A stretch of 11,381 nucleotides of DNA from Pseudomonadota bacterium. GTDB taxonomy: Bacteria > Pseudomonadota > Alphaproteobacteria > Sphingomonadales > Sphingomonadaceae. Shown in pieces: positions 1-7,467 of this stretch. The notes under the pieces were generated by a model. The model was not told the origin of the DNA, ran no database searches, and was given only the letters and a program-made list of their open reading frames with translations. The stretch is taken from assembly GCA_023386515.1 (NCBI GenBank), contig JAEWJQ010000073.1, forward strand, positions 1 through 11,381. The letters are read 5' to 3'. Both the position numbers and the translations under genes were made by a program. The stretch's first letter is position 1. Each line of letters starts with the position of its first letter.

Positions 1-1
1 C

Positions 2-835
2 GCCGAGGCCGAGGCCCCGGTGATGCTCTATTCGGTCGGCAAGGATTCCGCCGTGATGCTGCACCTAGCGCGCAAAGCCTTCTACCCGGCGACGCCACCC
101 TTTCCGCTGCTTCACGTCGACACGACATGGAAGTTCCGCGCGATGTACGACCTTCGCGACAAGGCCGCCGAAGCCGCCGGCATGCGGTTGATCGTCCACC
201 GCAATCCGGAAGCGCTCGCCGCAGGCATCAACCCCTTCGATCACGGCAGCCGCCATACCGACCTGTGGAAGACGGAGGGGCTGAAGCAGGCGCTGAAAGC
301 CGGCGGGTTCGACGTCGCCTTCGGCGGCGCGCGCCGCGACGAGGAGAAGAGCCGGGCCAAGGAGCGCATCTTCTCGTTCCGCTCCGCCAGCCAGAGCTGG
401 GATCCCAAGGCTCAGCGGCCCGAGCTGTGGAACCTCTACAATGCGCGCATCCACCGCGGCGAGAGCATCCGTGTCTTCCCCCTGTCCAACTGGACCGAGC
501 TCGACATCTGGCAGTATATCCTGCGGGAGGGCATCGAGATCGTGCCGCTCTACCTCGCTGCGCAACGACCGACCGTCGAACGCGACGGGCTGATCCTGAT
601 GGTCGACGACGATCGCTTCCGCTTGCTTCCCGGCGAACGCTTGGTCGAACGGTCGATCCGGTTCCGGACGCTCGGCTGCTACCCACTGACCGGCGCGGTT
701 GAGAGCGAGGCGGCGACCCTGCCCGCGATCATCCAGGAGATGCTGCTGACCACCACCTCCGAACGTCAGGGCCGGGCGATCGACCACGATCAGGCGGCGA
801 GCATGGAGAAGAAGAAGCGGGAGGGCTATTTCTGA
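2..835 (+). CDS. cysD: Sulfate adenylyltransferase subunit 2 (ATP sulfurylase small subunit), 5' end outside window
   Basis: With CysN this subunit makes adenosine 5'-phosphosulfate (APS) and pyrophosphate from ATP and sulfate, the first cytoplasmic step of sulfate assimilation. The reading frame is open from base 2. Counting the GTG at 20 as residue 1, the PP-loop SVGKDS lies at residues 5-10, followed by the CysD signatures [32 protein letters not shown] and [15 protein letters not shown], and the C-terminal KKKREGYF. From memory, the GTG/Val at 20 aligns with about Val31 of E. coli CysD. The GTG is therefore an internal codon, and roughly 24 residues and the true start lie upstream of the window. 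The stop TGA shares its last base with the ATG of the next gene. No truncation or missing motif is seen in the part present. Family assignment is very secure. Confidence 0.97.
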   Translation, partial: AEAEAPVMLYSVGKDSAVMLHLARKAFYPATPPFPLLHVDTTWKFRAMYDLRDKAAEAAGMRLIVHRNPEALAAGINPFDHGSRHTDLWKTEGLKQALKAGGFDVAFGGARRDEEKSRAKERIFSFRSASQSWDPKAQRPELWNLYNARIHRGESIRVFPLSNWTELDIWQYILREGIEIVPLYLAAQRPTVERDGLILMVDDDRFRLLPGERLVERSIRFRTLGCYPLTGAVESEAATLPAIIQEMLLTTTSERQGRAIDHDQAASMEKKKREGYF

Positions 836-2748
836 TGACCGCTTATACCCCCGACGCGTTAATCGCCGCGGACATTCACGCCTATCTCGACCGCCACGCC
901 GCCAAGACGATGCTGCGCTTCATCACCTGCGGCTCGGTCGACGATGGCAAGTCGACGCTGATCGGCCGGCTGCTCTACGACTCGAAGACGATCTTCGAGG
1001 ACCAGCTCGCCGCGCTGGAGGCGGACAGCCGCCGCGTCGGGACGCAGGGGCAGAACATCGACTTCGCGCTGCTCGTCGACGGCCTCGCCGCCGAGCGCGA
1101 GCAGGGCATCACGATCGACGTCGCCTATCGCTTCTTCGCCACCGAGACGCGCAAGTTCATCGTCGCCGACACACCCGGTCACGAACAATATACGCGCAAC
1201 ATGATCACCGGCGCATCGACCGCCGATCTCGCGGTGATCCTGGTCGATGCCCGCAAGGGCGTGCTCACCCAAACCAGGCGGCACAGCTTCCTGGCGCATC
1301 TGATCGGTATCAGGAACATCGTGCTGGCGGTGAACAAGATGGACCTGATCGGACACGATCAGGCGCGGTTCGATGCCATCGTCGCGGATTATGCCGCCTT
1401 CGCACAGGACATCGGCATCGCCGATTTCACCGCCATTCCGCTGTCGGGCCTGACCGGCGCCAACGTGACGACGCGGTCGGACGCGATGCCCTGGTATCGC
1501 GGTCCAGCGCTCCTGCCGCATCTCGAAGCCGTGCCGGTGGAGACCGATCGCGCTGCGACAGGGCCGTTCCGTCTCCCCGTGCAATGGGTCAACCGGCCGG
1601 ATCTCGACTTCCGTGGCTTCGCCGGCACAGTCGCCCAGGGGCGTATCGCGTTCGGCGACCCGGTGCGGATCGTGCCGTCAGGCCGGACGACCAGTATCGC
1701 GCGGATCGTCACCTTTGACGGCGATCGCGACGCGGCCATGGCCGGCGAGGCGGTGACGCTGTGTCTGGCGGACGAGGTCGATTGCTCGCGCGGCGACGTC
1801 ATCGCCGCAGCGGGTGACGCGCCGCAGGTCGCCAACCAATTCCAGGCGACTCTGGTCTGGATGGCGGACGCGCCCCTGGTACCCGGGCGCGGCTATTGGC
1901 TGAAGATCGGCACCCGCACCGTCGGCGCCACCGTGCAGCCGCCCGACCACGTCGTGGACGTCAACACCCAGGCCAAATTGTCCGCCAAGACTCTCACGCT
2001 CAACGACATAGGCGTGGCAGAGGTCTATACGGACGAGCCGATCGCCTTCGCGCCTTATGCGGAAAGTCCGATCTTCGGCGGGTTCATCCTGATCGACCGC
2101 GAAAGTCATGCGACGGTGGCGGCCGGGATGATCGCCCATGCGTTGCGCCGCGCGCAGAACGTGCATTGGCAATCGATCGAGATCGGTCGCGAGGCGCATG
2201 CCCGCCAGAAGAGCCAGTCGCCCCGGCTGCTGTGGTTCACTGGCCTGTCCGGTTCGGGCAAGTCAACGATCGCCAATCTGGTTGAAAAGAAGCTGCATGC
2301 GCTCGGCCGGCACAGCTTCCTGCTCGACGGCGACAACATCCGTCATGGCCTCAACCGCGACCTCGGCTTCAGCGACGCCGACCGGATCGAGAACATCCGT
2401 CGCGTGGGCGAGGTCGCGAAGCTGATGTGCGACGCGGGGCTGATCGTGCTTACCGCCTTCATCTCGCCGTTCCGTGCCGAGCGTGAACTGGTCCGCGGGC
2501 TGCTCCCGGCAGGCGAGTTCGTCGAGATCTTCGTCGACACGCCGCTGGAGGACGCGGAGGCGCGCGACGTCAAGGGCCTCTACGCCAAAGCGCGCGCCGG
2601 GCAGATCGCGCATTTCACCGGCATCTCCAGCCCCTACGAGCCGCCGGAACGCCCCGATATCCGCATCGACACGCGCCGCGAAAGCGCCGAAGCTGCCGCC
2701 GAGCGGATCGTCGAGCATGTGCTGGGCATATGGAGTTTCGAGCTGTGA
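835..2748 (+). CDS. cysNC: Bifunctional sulfate adenylyltransferase subunit 1 / APS kinase (CysN-CysC fusion)
   Basis: 637 residues. The N-terminal half is the regulatory GTPase of ATP sulfurylase: G1 GSVDDGKST at 33-41, switch region EREQGITID at 88-95, DTPGH at 112-116 and NKMD at 167-170, followed by elongation-factor-like beta-barrel domains to about residue 445. The C-terminal part, from about 460, is APS kinase: P-loop GLSGSGKST at 470-478, [12 protein letters not shown] at 496-507, FISPFRAER at 542-550 and [10 protein letters not shown] at 580-589. The protein thus couples GTP hydrolysis to APS synthesis and then phosphorylates APS to PAPS. Fusions of this kind are well known in alphaproteobacteria (also NodQ in rhizobia). 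A nodulation role is not suggested here because the neighbours are plain cys genes. The start overlaps the cysD stop by one base (TGATG), and a purine-rich GGGAGGG at 819-825 sits about ten bases upstream, so translational coupling with cysD is likely. Confidence 0.97.
   Translation: MTAYTPDALIAADIHAYLDRHAAKTMLRFITCGSVDDGKSTLIGRLLYDSKTIFEDQLAALEADSRRVGTQGQNIDFALLVDGLAAEREQGITIDVAYRFFATETRKFIVADTPGHEQYTRNMITGASTADLAVILVDARKGVLTQTRRHSFLAHLIGIRNIVLAVNKMDLIGHDQARFDAIVADYAAFAQDIGIADFTAIPLSGLTGANVTTRSDAMPWYRGPALLPHLEAVPVETDRAATGPFRLPVQWVNRPDLDFRGFAGTVAQGRIAFGDPVRIVPSGRTTSIARIVTFDGDRDAAMAGEAVTLCLADEVDCSRGDVIAAAGDAPQVANQFQATLVWMADAPLVPGRGYWLKIGTRTVGATVQPPDHVVDVNTQAKLSAKTLTLNDIGVAEVYTDEPIAFAPYAESPIFGGFILIDRESHATVAAGMIAHALRRAQNVHWQSIEIGREAHARQKSQSPRLLWFTGLSGSGKSTIANLVEKKLHALGRHSFLLDGDNIRHGLNRDLGFSDADRIENIRRVGEVAKLMCDAGLIVLTAFISPFRAERELVRGLLPAGEFVEIFVDTPLEDAEARDVKGLYAKARAGQIAHFTGISSPYEPPERPDIRIDTRRESAEAAAERIVEHVLGIWSFEL
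2732..2735 (+). promoter_or_regulatory. Ribosome binding site deciding the cysQ start
   Basis: GGAG lies inside the last codons of cysNC, nine bases before the GTG at 2745. It is too far downstream to serve the alternative ATG at 2730, which it overlaps. This is the main sequence reason for choosing the GTG start. Confidence 0.55.
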
Positions 2749-3479
2749 CCGATGTCGAACTTGCCGCGGCGGTGGCGGAGGAAGCGGGCGAATTGCTGCT
2801 TGCGATCCGCGCACGTGGCGGGGCGTCGGGCAAGGCGCTGGGTGACGCGGGCGACGCCGAGGCGAATCGGCTGATCCTCGACCGGCTTCGCCGCGCCCGA
2901 CCCGACGATTTCATTCTGTCCGAGGAATCGCTCGACGACGGTGCTCGCTGCGCGGCACGGCGGGTCTGGATCGTCGACCCGCTCGACGGCACGCGCGACT
3001 ATGCCGACGGGCTGGACGATTGGGCGGTGCATGTCGGCCTGGCCATCGATGGCCGTCCGGCGGTCGGCGCCGTCGCGATACCGACGCAGCGGCGGGTCTA
3101 TACGACGGCACAGGCGCAGCAGGCGGCCAGCGCCTGCGGTGCGCCGCCGCGCATGGTGGTCAGCCGTACTCGCGCCTCCAGCCTCGTCCATCAGGTCGGC
3201 GCGGCTTTGGAAGCGACGCATCGCGGCATGGGTTCGGCCGGAGTCAAGGCGATGGCAGTGGTCGACGGCCGCGCCGACATTTACCTGCATGATGGCGGGC
3301 AATATGAATGGGACAATTGCGCCCCGGCCGCGGTGGCGCTGGCGGCCGGCCTGCACGCGTCACGGATCGACGGCAGCCCGTTGATCTATAACTGCGCTGA
3401 CCCCCTGCTGCCGGACCTGCTGATCTGCCGGCCAGAACTGGCCGAGCAGGTGCTCGCTGCGGTCGCGGCTATTCGCTAG
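2745..3479 (+). CDS. cysQ: 3'(2'),5'-bisphosphate nucleotidase, CysQ type (PAP phosphatase)
   Basis: This is a member of the inositol monophosphatase-like, metal-dependent phosphatase superfamily. It is expected to hydrolyse PAP to AMP, removing the by-product of PAPS reduction. With the GTG start at 2745 it is 244 residues. Metal and catalytic motifs are present in order: SEES at 59-62, DPLDGT at 78-83 and [12 protein letters not shown] at 187-198. The GTG start is preferred because it forms a GTGA overlap with the cysNC stop and has GGAG (2732-2735) nine bases upstream. An in-frame ATG at 2730 would add five residues but has a poorer ribosome site. The [10 protein letters not shown] and [15 protein letters not shown] segments look, from memory, closer to the mycobacterial CysQ style than to E. 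coli CysQ. Inositol or fructose-bisphosphate phosphatase activity cannot be excluded, but the cys operon context argues for PAP. The stop overlaps the convergent transporter gene. Confidence 0.9.
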   Translation: MTDVELAAAVAEEAGELLLAIRARGGASGKALGDAGDAEANRLILDRLRRARPDDFILSEESLDDGARCAARRVWIVDPLDGTRDYADGLDDWAVHVGLAIDGRPAVGAVAIPTQRRVYTTAQAQQAASACGAPPRMVVSRTRASSLVHQVGAALEATHRGMGSAGVKAMAVVDGRADIYLHDGGQYEWDNCAPAAVALAAGLHASRIDGSPLIYNCADPLLPDLLICRPELAEQVLAAVAAIR

Positions 3480-4437
3480 CCTTGGCATAGCGCCGCGCGA
3501 TCACCGCGCAGGCGATCAGCTGGATCTGGTGGAACAGCATGACCGGCAGGAGGATGACGCCCACCTCCGCCGGAGCGAACAGCACACCGGCCATCGGCAC
3601 GCCCGAGGCCAGGCTCTTCTTCGATCCGCAGAACAGCAACACGATCGCATCTTCGCGACTAAAGCCGAGCAGGCGCCCGGCGAACCAGGTCAGGCTCAAC
3701 ACGACCGCCAGCAGCAGGATGCACAGGCCGCCGATCAGTGCGAGGTCGCCGGGCGACACCTTGTGCCACAGCCCCTCCACCACCGCCGCTCCAAAGGCGG
3801 AGTAGACGACGAGCAGGATCGACCCGCGATCGACGATGCCCAGCAGCCCCTTCCAGCGCGTCACCAGGCCGCCGATCCACGGCCGCAGCAGATGCCCCGC
3901 GACGAACGGCACGAGCAGCTGGAACACGATCGATTCGACGGCGGAAAGCGAGAGTCCGCTGCCCTGTCCGCCAATGCCGCCGATCAGCAAGGCGACGAGT
4001 GCCGGCGTCACCACAATGCCGATCAGATTGGAGAAAGACGCACTGCACACCGCCGCGGCGACGTTGCCACGTGCGATGGCGGTGAAGGCGATCGACGATT
4101 GCACCGTCGAGGGCAGCAGGGTGAGGAATAGCAGGCCGATGCCGACGGCCGGATCGATCCCGGGTGCATGACGCAAGGCGAGACCGAGGACCGGGAAGAG
4201 GGCGAAGGTGACCAGCAGCACGGTGAGGTGCAGCCGCCAGTTGCGTGCGCCCTGCCAGATCGCTTCGCGCGACAATTTCGCGCCATGGAGAAAGAACAGC
4301 AGCACGATGCCGACGTCCGCCGCCGTCGCGACGATCCCGGCCATCGCCCCACGCGGCGGCAACAGCGAGGCCAGCAACACGGTGGCCAGCAGCAGGAGGA
4401 TGAACGGTTCGACGAAGGACAGCAGGCGACGCAACAT
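3469..4437 (-). CDS. SBF-like (bile acid:sodium symporter family, YfeH/SLC10A7-like) membrane transporter
   Basis: 322 residues, almost entirely hydrophobic, with about ten membrane spans and a short N-terminal tail (MLRRLLSF). The segment FFLHGAKLSREAI (48-60) and the core LLPSTVQSSIAFTAIARGN (107-125), followed by CSASFSNLIGIVVTP (131-145), match the SBF-like CPA transporter group (Pfam SBF_like, E. coli YfeH, animal SLC10A7). Members are inner-membrane proteins whose substrate is mostly unknown, so neither bile acid nor sodium transport should be assumed. The ATG at 4437 is preceded by a modest CAGG. No later start is needed because the first helix begins at once. The gene is convergent with cysQ, and the two reading frames share bases 3469-3479 including both stops. 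It has its own upstream gap (4438-4533) and appears to be a single-gene unit, with no visible link to sulfur metabolism. Confidence 0.85.
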   Translation of the reverse strand: MLRRLLSFVEPFILLLLATVLLASLLPPRGAMAGIVATAADVGIVLLFFLHGAKLSREAIWQGARNWRLHLTVLLVTFALFPVLGLALRHAPGIDPAVGIGLLFLTLLPSTVQSSIAFTAIARGNVAAAVCSASFSNLIGIVVTPALVALLIGGIGGQGSGLSLSAVESIVFQLLVPFVAGHLLRPWIGGLVTRWKGLLGIVDRGSILLVVYSAFGAAVVEGLWHKVSPGDLALIGGLCILLLAVVLSLTWFAGRLLGFSREDAIVLLFCGSKKSLASGVPMAGVLFAPAEVGVILLPVMLFHQIQLIACAVIARRYAKASE

Positions 4438-4533
4438 GGCGCCTGTCTAGCCGCTTGCGCCCATTAGGCGAATGCACGTTGCTTCGGATGGGCTGCAGAT
4501 CGGACAGCCGCGATGCCGCACCTGCCAGAATGC
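4438..4533. other. Short gap upstream of the SBF-like transporter gene
   Basis: Ninety-six bases between the transporter start and the tRNA terminator. It should hold the transporter's promoter on the minus strand, since the terminator blocks read-through from the tRNA. I see no clear -35/-10 pair, riboswitch-like structure or small gene in it. Confidence 0.4.
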
Positions 4534-4567
4534 AAAACCCCCACCAGGTCGGTAAACCTGGCGGGGG
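4534..4567 (-). terminator. Intrinsic terminator behind tRNA-Arg
   Basis: Read on the minus strand, the stem CCCCCGCCAGGT pairs with ACCTGGTGGGGG around the loop TTACCG and is followed by TTTT (4537-4534). The single non-Watson-Crick position (4562/4543) is a G-U wobble on the minus strand but an A/C mismatch on the plus strand. The 12-pair helix is therefore best formed in the tRNA transcript. It begins a few bases after the tRNA CCA end, so it very likely ends the tRNA transcript. It also separates that transcript from the transporter gene downstream. Confidence 0.9.
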
Positions 4568-4571
4568 ATTT

Positions 4572-4648
4572 TGGCGCGCCCGGAACGATTCGAACGTCCG
4601 ACCCTCAGATTCGTAGTCTGATGCTCTATCCAGCTGAGCTACGGGCGC
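4572..4648 (-). tRNA. tRNA-Arg, anticodon ACG
   Basis: 77 bases with a full cloverleaf on the minus strand. The acceptor stem is GCGCCCG with CGGGCGC, followed by discriminator G and an encoded CCA. The D arm is GCTC/GAGC, the anticodon stem TCAGA/TCTGA encloses loop CTACGAA, and the T arm is GGACG/CGTTC with loop TTCGAAT. The loop gives anticodon ACG, the arginine tRNA whose A34 is normally deaminated to inosine by TadA to read CGU, CGC and CGA. All stems pair (one G-U in the T stem), so it appears functional. It is a lone tRNA with its own terminator. No integrase or att-like duplication of its 3' end is visible in the window. Confidence 0.98.
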
Positions 4649-4662
4649 CAACCGGAGGCGCG

Positions 4663-4690
4663 CTGATAGCAGACGTTTCGGAGCGCGCAA
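4663..4690 (-). promoter_or_regulatory. Possible promoter of tRNA-Arg
   Basis: On the minus strand TTGCGC (4690-4685) and TATCAG (4668-4663) are separated by 16 bases. Transcription would begin about 7-8 bases further on, a few bases before the mature tRNA 5' end. The stretch after the -10 box is GC-rich (GCGCGCC), as expected for stringently controlled stable-RNA promoters. Both boxes are imperfect matches, so this is a position-supported guess. Confidence 0.35.
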
Positions 4691-4705
4691 GTGCGTTGCG
4701 CACTT
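4689..4705. repeat. Perfect dyad between tRNA-Arg and the lipoprotein gene
   Basis: AAGTGCG and CGCACTT flank the 3-base centre TTG, with a run of T following on the plus strand (4704-4708). It lies in the divergent gap between the tRNA and the lipoprotein start. It overlaps the start of the proposed tRNA -35 box, so it could be a protein-binding operator. It could also be a weak hairpin in a plus-strand leader. Its form resembles a small terminator, but no plus-strand gene ends nearby. Confidence 0.35.
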
Positions 4706-4732
4706 TTTCTTCGCCCCATAGTTACAGCGGCC

Positions 4733-5230
4733 ATGAAAACCGTCGCACTGCTCGCTCTCGTCCCCGTCACCCTGGCCGGCTGTACACGGGATTCGCGTGT
4801 CTATCCCTCGCTGGCGCCCCGTGCGGTGGAGCGGGTCGGCTTCGCCGAACCAGTGCGGACCGCCCCCAAGCTGATACCCGACCCGGCACTGGATGCGCAG
4901 ATCGCGACGCTAAGCGGCCAGCTAACGAAGCTCGCCGACGGTTTCGCGAGCGATGCCCGGACCGCGGAGGCCGCCGCCAGCCACGCCCGGGGAGCCGCAG
5001 CGGGCAGCGACGCCTGGCTGGAGGCGCAGACCGCGCTGGCGCAGCTCGACGATTGGCGGGCACAAACCGGCGCGCTGCTGACCGACGTCGAGACGCGCGT
5101 CGGCGATCGCGCCACCCAGCTGCAGCCTCCCTATCCGGCGCTGGAGGCGCTCCGCGATGCCATCGCCACGGAGGCCGACCGCCAGGGCGCGACGATCGAC
5201 CGGCTGCAGGGCGGCCTGGCCAAGGCCTAG
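4733..5230 (+). CDS. Small alanine-rich lipoprotein of unknown function
   Basis: 165 residues. It begins with a classical lipoprotein signal peptide: MK, a hydrophobic stretch VALLALVPV, then the lipobox TLAGC with the acceptor Cys at residue 17. The mature protein should be lipid-anchored in the cell envelope. It continues with a short Pro/Arg-containing linker (YPSLAPRAVERVGF) and then an Ala/Asp/Gln-rich, probably helical part from about residue 48 to the end, which may form coiled coil. No cysteine other than the anchor and no catalytic motif is seen. The ATG at 4733 is chosen because it places the signal peptide at the N-terminus. An upstream GTG at 4691 would add 14 residues and spoil that. 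The Shine-Dalgarno region is weak. I do not recognise the family, though similar short lipoproteins may occur in sphingomonads. Its stop overlaps the stop of the convergent gene within CTAG. Confidence 0.8.
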   Translation: MKTVALLALVPVTLAGCTRDSRVYPSLAPRAVERVGFAEPVRTAPKLIPDPALDAQIATLSGQLTKLADGFASDARTAEAAASHARGAAAGSDAWLEAQTALAQLDDWRAQTGALLTDVETRVGDRATQLQPPYPALEALRDAIATEADRQGATIDRLQGGLAKA

Positions 5231-7443
5231 CCTGCGCGTCCCGGCGACAGGCGCAGCAGCGGCAGGATCGTCGAATAATCGTCCGTCCAGGCCGGCACGC
5301 CGGGCCGTCCGACGATCGCGCGCCAGTCCGGGTCGCCGCCGGTCACGGCGTCCAGCGCCGCCCGATCGCGCGACAAGGCGATCCACTGACTGGGTGAGGC
5401 ATCGGGATCGAGCGAGGATGGCTGGAAATAATATTCCGCCGCATGCCAGCCACCCGCCCGCGCCGCGGCGGCCACGACCGGCTCGAGGTCGAGAAAGCGA
5501 TTCGAGATGTGGACGAGGAGAAGGCCACGCTCGCTCAACACCCGGGCATAGGTGGCGAACGCTTCCCGCGTCATCAGGTGCATCGGTATGGCATCCGACG
5601 AGAAGGCATCGAGCGCGAGCAGGTCGAGGCTGTCGGCGGGCGATTGCGACAGGCTGACGCGCGCATCGCCGAGCGTGATCGTGGCACCGGGCGTGCAGCG
5701 TCGCAGATAGGTGAAGCGTCCTGAATCGCGCGCGATGCGCACCACGGTCGGGTCGATCTCGAAGAAGGTCCAATGCTGACCCGGACGAGCGTAACAGGCG
5801 AGCGTGCCCGTCCCCAGCCCGACGATGCCGACGCGCGCGGATTCACCATAGAGCGACGGTACGGCCTGTAATGCCTGCCCCACGCCGGAGCCGGCGACGT
5901 AATAGGTCGTCGGCATCCGCTCGCGGGCGGCACTGCCAGTCAGCTGGATGCCGTGGACGGTTGTGCCATGGTCGAGCTCCCGCCGCCCGTCCCCGTCACG
6001 GATCGTGTAGACCCCGAAATAGCTCCGCGTCCGCGCGCCCCGCTCCAGCGACAATTCGATGGCGCGCCAGCCCCCGAACAGCACCAGGGCGCTGACCAGC
6101 ACGGTCGCATAGGCGCGCCGCCGGCCGATCGTCGCCAGGCCGATCACCGCGACCAAGACGAAGGCGAGGCCCTGATGGCGCTCGCCGAAGCGACCGGATG
6201 GATCGAACACCGCCGCCGCGATTAGCAGAGCGCAGGTCGCAGCGACGATGCCCCAGGCGATCCGCCGCGAGGCAGCGGACCACCAGAGATCGCGCAGCCA
6301 GCCGGTCAGATAGACCTGCGGCACCAGTATGCCGGCGGCGAGGATCAGCAGCGGATATTCGTAGGTCCAGTCGAACATCGCCGGCGCCACCAGACCGGCG
6401 AAGGCGCCGCCGAGGGCACCGCCCACCGCCATCGCCAGGTAGAAGCCGGTCAGCCGGTCGGGTTCCGGGCGGAGGCGGTAGAGCTGGGTATGCAGGGCCA
6501 CCGCCGCCATGAACAGCAGCAGCAGCGCGACGCCGAGATTGGCGAACGGCTGCGTGTTGAAGCCGCCGATGATCACCCCGCCGAACAGCAGGATGGTGAT
6601 CGGCGCGACGCGGGTCAGGAAATCGGCCGTGTCACGCCGCGCGGCGAAGGCGATCGTGAAGCTCAGCAGATAGAGGCCGAGCGGCAACACCCAGAGCAGC
6701 GGCATGGCGACGATGTCGGTGGTGACATAGGTCGATGTCGCCAGCATGAGACCGGACGGCACCGCCGCCAGCGCGACCCAATGCGCGACCCGCCACGGGT
6801 TCGCGGGCGCGCTGGTCGGCCGCGCGCGCTCGCCGCTGCCCGCACGCGGCAGCCTGGAGGCGCAGAGGACCACCAGGGCGATCAGCAGCAGATAGCCGGC
6901 GCTCCACCCCCAGCGCTGCAGCCGGAGCGCGAACAAGGGCTCGACCAGCAGCGGATAAGCGACGAGCCCGGCGAAGCTGCCGAGGTTGGAGGCGGCATAA
7001 AGCCGATAGGGGTCGCCGCCGCTGGCGAGGCCGAACCAGCGTTGGATCAACGGCGCCTGTGCCGACACGGCGAAGAACAAGGGCCCGATCGACACGACCA
7101 GCAACCACGGCACCCACCATGCCGGACTCGTCCCGGCGGGCAGGCCGGCGGCGATCAGGCCGATCGGCAGGAACAGCGCGCCGATCGCGAGGACGGCGAG
7201 ATGCACCGCCGCCTGCAGCCACGGCCGTACCCTCGCCAGGGCGTGGGCATAGGCATAGCCGCACAGCAGCAGCGTCTGGTAGACCAGCATCGCCGAATTC
7301 CACACCGCCGGCGCCCCGCCGAGCCGCGGCAGCGCGATGCGCGCGACGAGCGGCTGGACCAGGAACAGCAGGAACGATCCCGTCAGGATCGTCGCGACGA
7401 ACAGCATCCGCCCGCCGCGACCCATCGGCGCGATGTCGGTCAC
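5227..7443 (-). CDS. Membrane-anchored spermidine synthase-like protein (fused MFS/spermidine synthase family)
   Basis: 738 residues. Residues about 14-460 hold many hydrophobic segments (twelve or more helices), starting FVATILTGSFLLFLVQP and typical of the N-terminal transporter-like part of this family. Residues about 475-735 form a Rossmann methyltransferase/aminopropyltransferase-like domain. Its nucleotide loop is GIVGLGTGTLACYA (539-552), with acidic Glu in FFEID (560-564), GDAR (592-595), the LDAFSSDAIPMHLMT motif (611-625) and a WTDDYSTILPLL tail (719-730). The N-terminal strand of the domain has LDHGTTVHGIQ (490-500), where soluble SpeE enzymes carry a DG..Q element, so polyamine synthesis should not be assumed. 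The true substrate is unknown. The frame starts with GTG at 7443. In-frame ATGs at 7425 and 7407 are possible, and no start has a strong ribosome site. It lies 24 bases after hemB on the same strand and is probably cotranscribed with it. Confidence 0.85.
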   Translation of the reverse strand: MTDIAPMGRGGRMLFVATILTGSFLLFLVQPLVARIALPRLGGAPAVWNSAMLVYQTLLLCGYAYAHALARVRPWLQAAVHLAVLAIGALFLPIGLIAAGLPAGTSPAWWVPWLLVVSIGPLFFAVSAQAPLIQRWFGLASGGDPYRLYAASNLGSFAGLVAYPLLVEPLFALRLQRWGWSAGYLLLIALVVLCASRLPRAGSGERARPTSAPANPWRVAHWVALAAVPSGLMLATSTYVTTDIVAMPLLWVLPLGLYLLSFTIAFAARRDTADFLTRVAPITILLFGGVIIGGFNTQPFANLGVALLLLFMAAVALHTQLYRLRPEPDRLTGFYLAMAVGGALGGAFAGLVAPAMFDWTYEYPLLILAAGILVPQVYLTGWLRDLWWSAASRRIAWGIVAATCALLIAAAVFDPSGRFGERHQGLAFVLVAVIGLATIGRRRAYATVLVSALVLFGGWRAIELSLERGARTRSYFGVYTIRDGDGRRELDHGTTVHGIQLTGSAARERMPTTYYVAGSGVGQALQAVPSLYGESARVGIVGLGTGTLACYARPGQHWTFFEIDPTVVRIARDSGRFTYLRRCTPGATITLGDARVSLSQSPADSLDLLALDAFSSDAIPMHLMTREAFATYARVLSERGLLLVHISNRFLDLEPVVAAAARAGGWHAAEYYFQPSSLDPDASPSQWIALSRDRAALDAVTGGDPDWRAIVGRPGVPAWTDDYSTILPLLRLSPGRAG

Positions 7444-7467
7444 GCCAGCGCCGGACCGCGGCGTCGA

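Noticed and set aside
835..2748. CysNC as a nodulation NodQ protein
   Set aside because: NodQ has the same architecture, but no nod or host-specificity genes are near. The partner genes are cysD and cysQ, so the assimilatory role is the simpler reading.
4572..4648. tRNA-Arg as an integration site for a mobile element
   Set aside because: tRNA genes are common attachment sites, but no integrase, no repeated copy of the tRNA 3' end and no composition shift is visible. A terminator follows it directly.
3659..4690. A minus-strand frame whose start reads PVAQLDRASDYESEGRTF
   Set aside because: That peptide is the translation of the tRNA-Arg gene itself, a classic false protein. The rest is a shifted reading of the transporter gene.
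4513..5397. A plus-strand frame of 294 codons starting before the tRNA
   Set aside because: It runs through the terminator and antisense through the tRNA, then in a wrong frame over the lipoprotein gene, with no plausible signal or domain.
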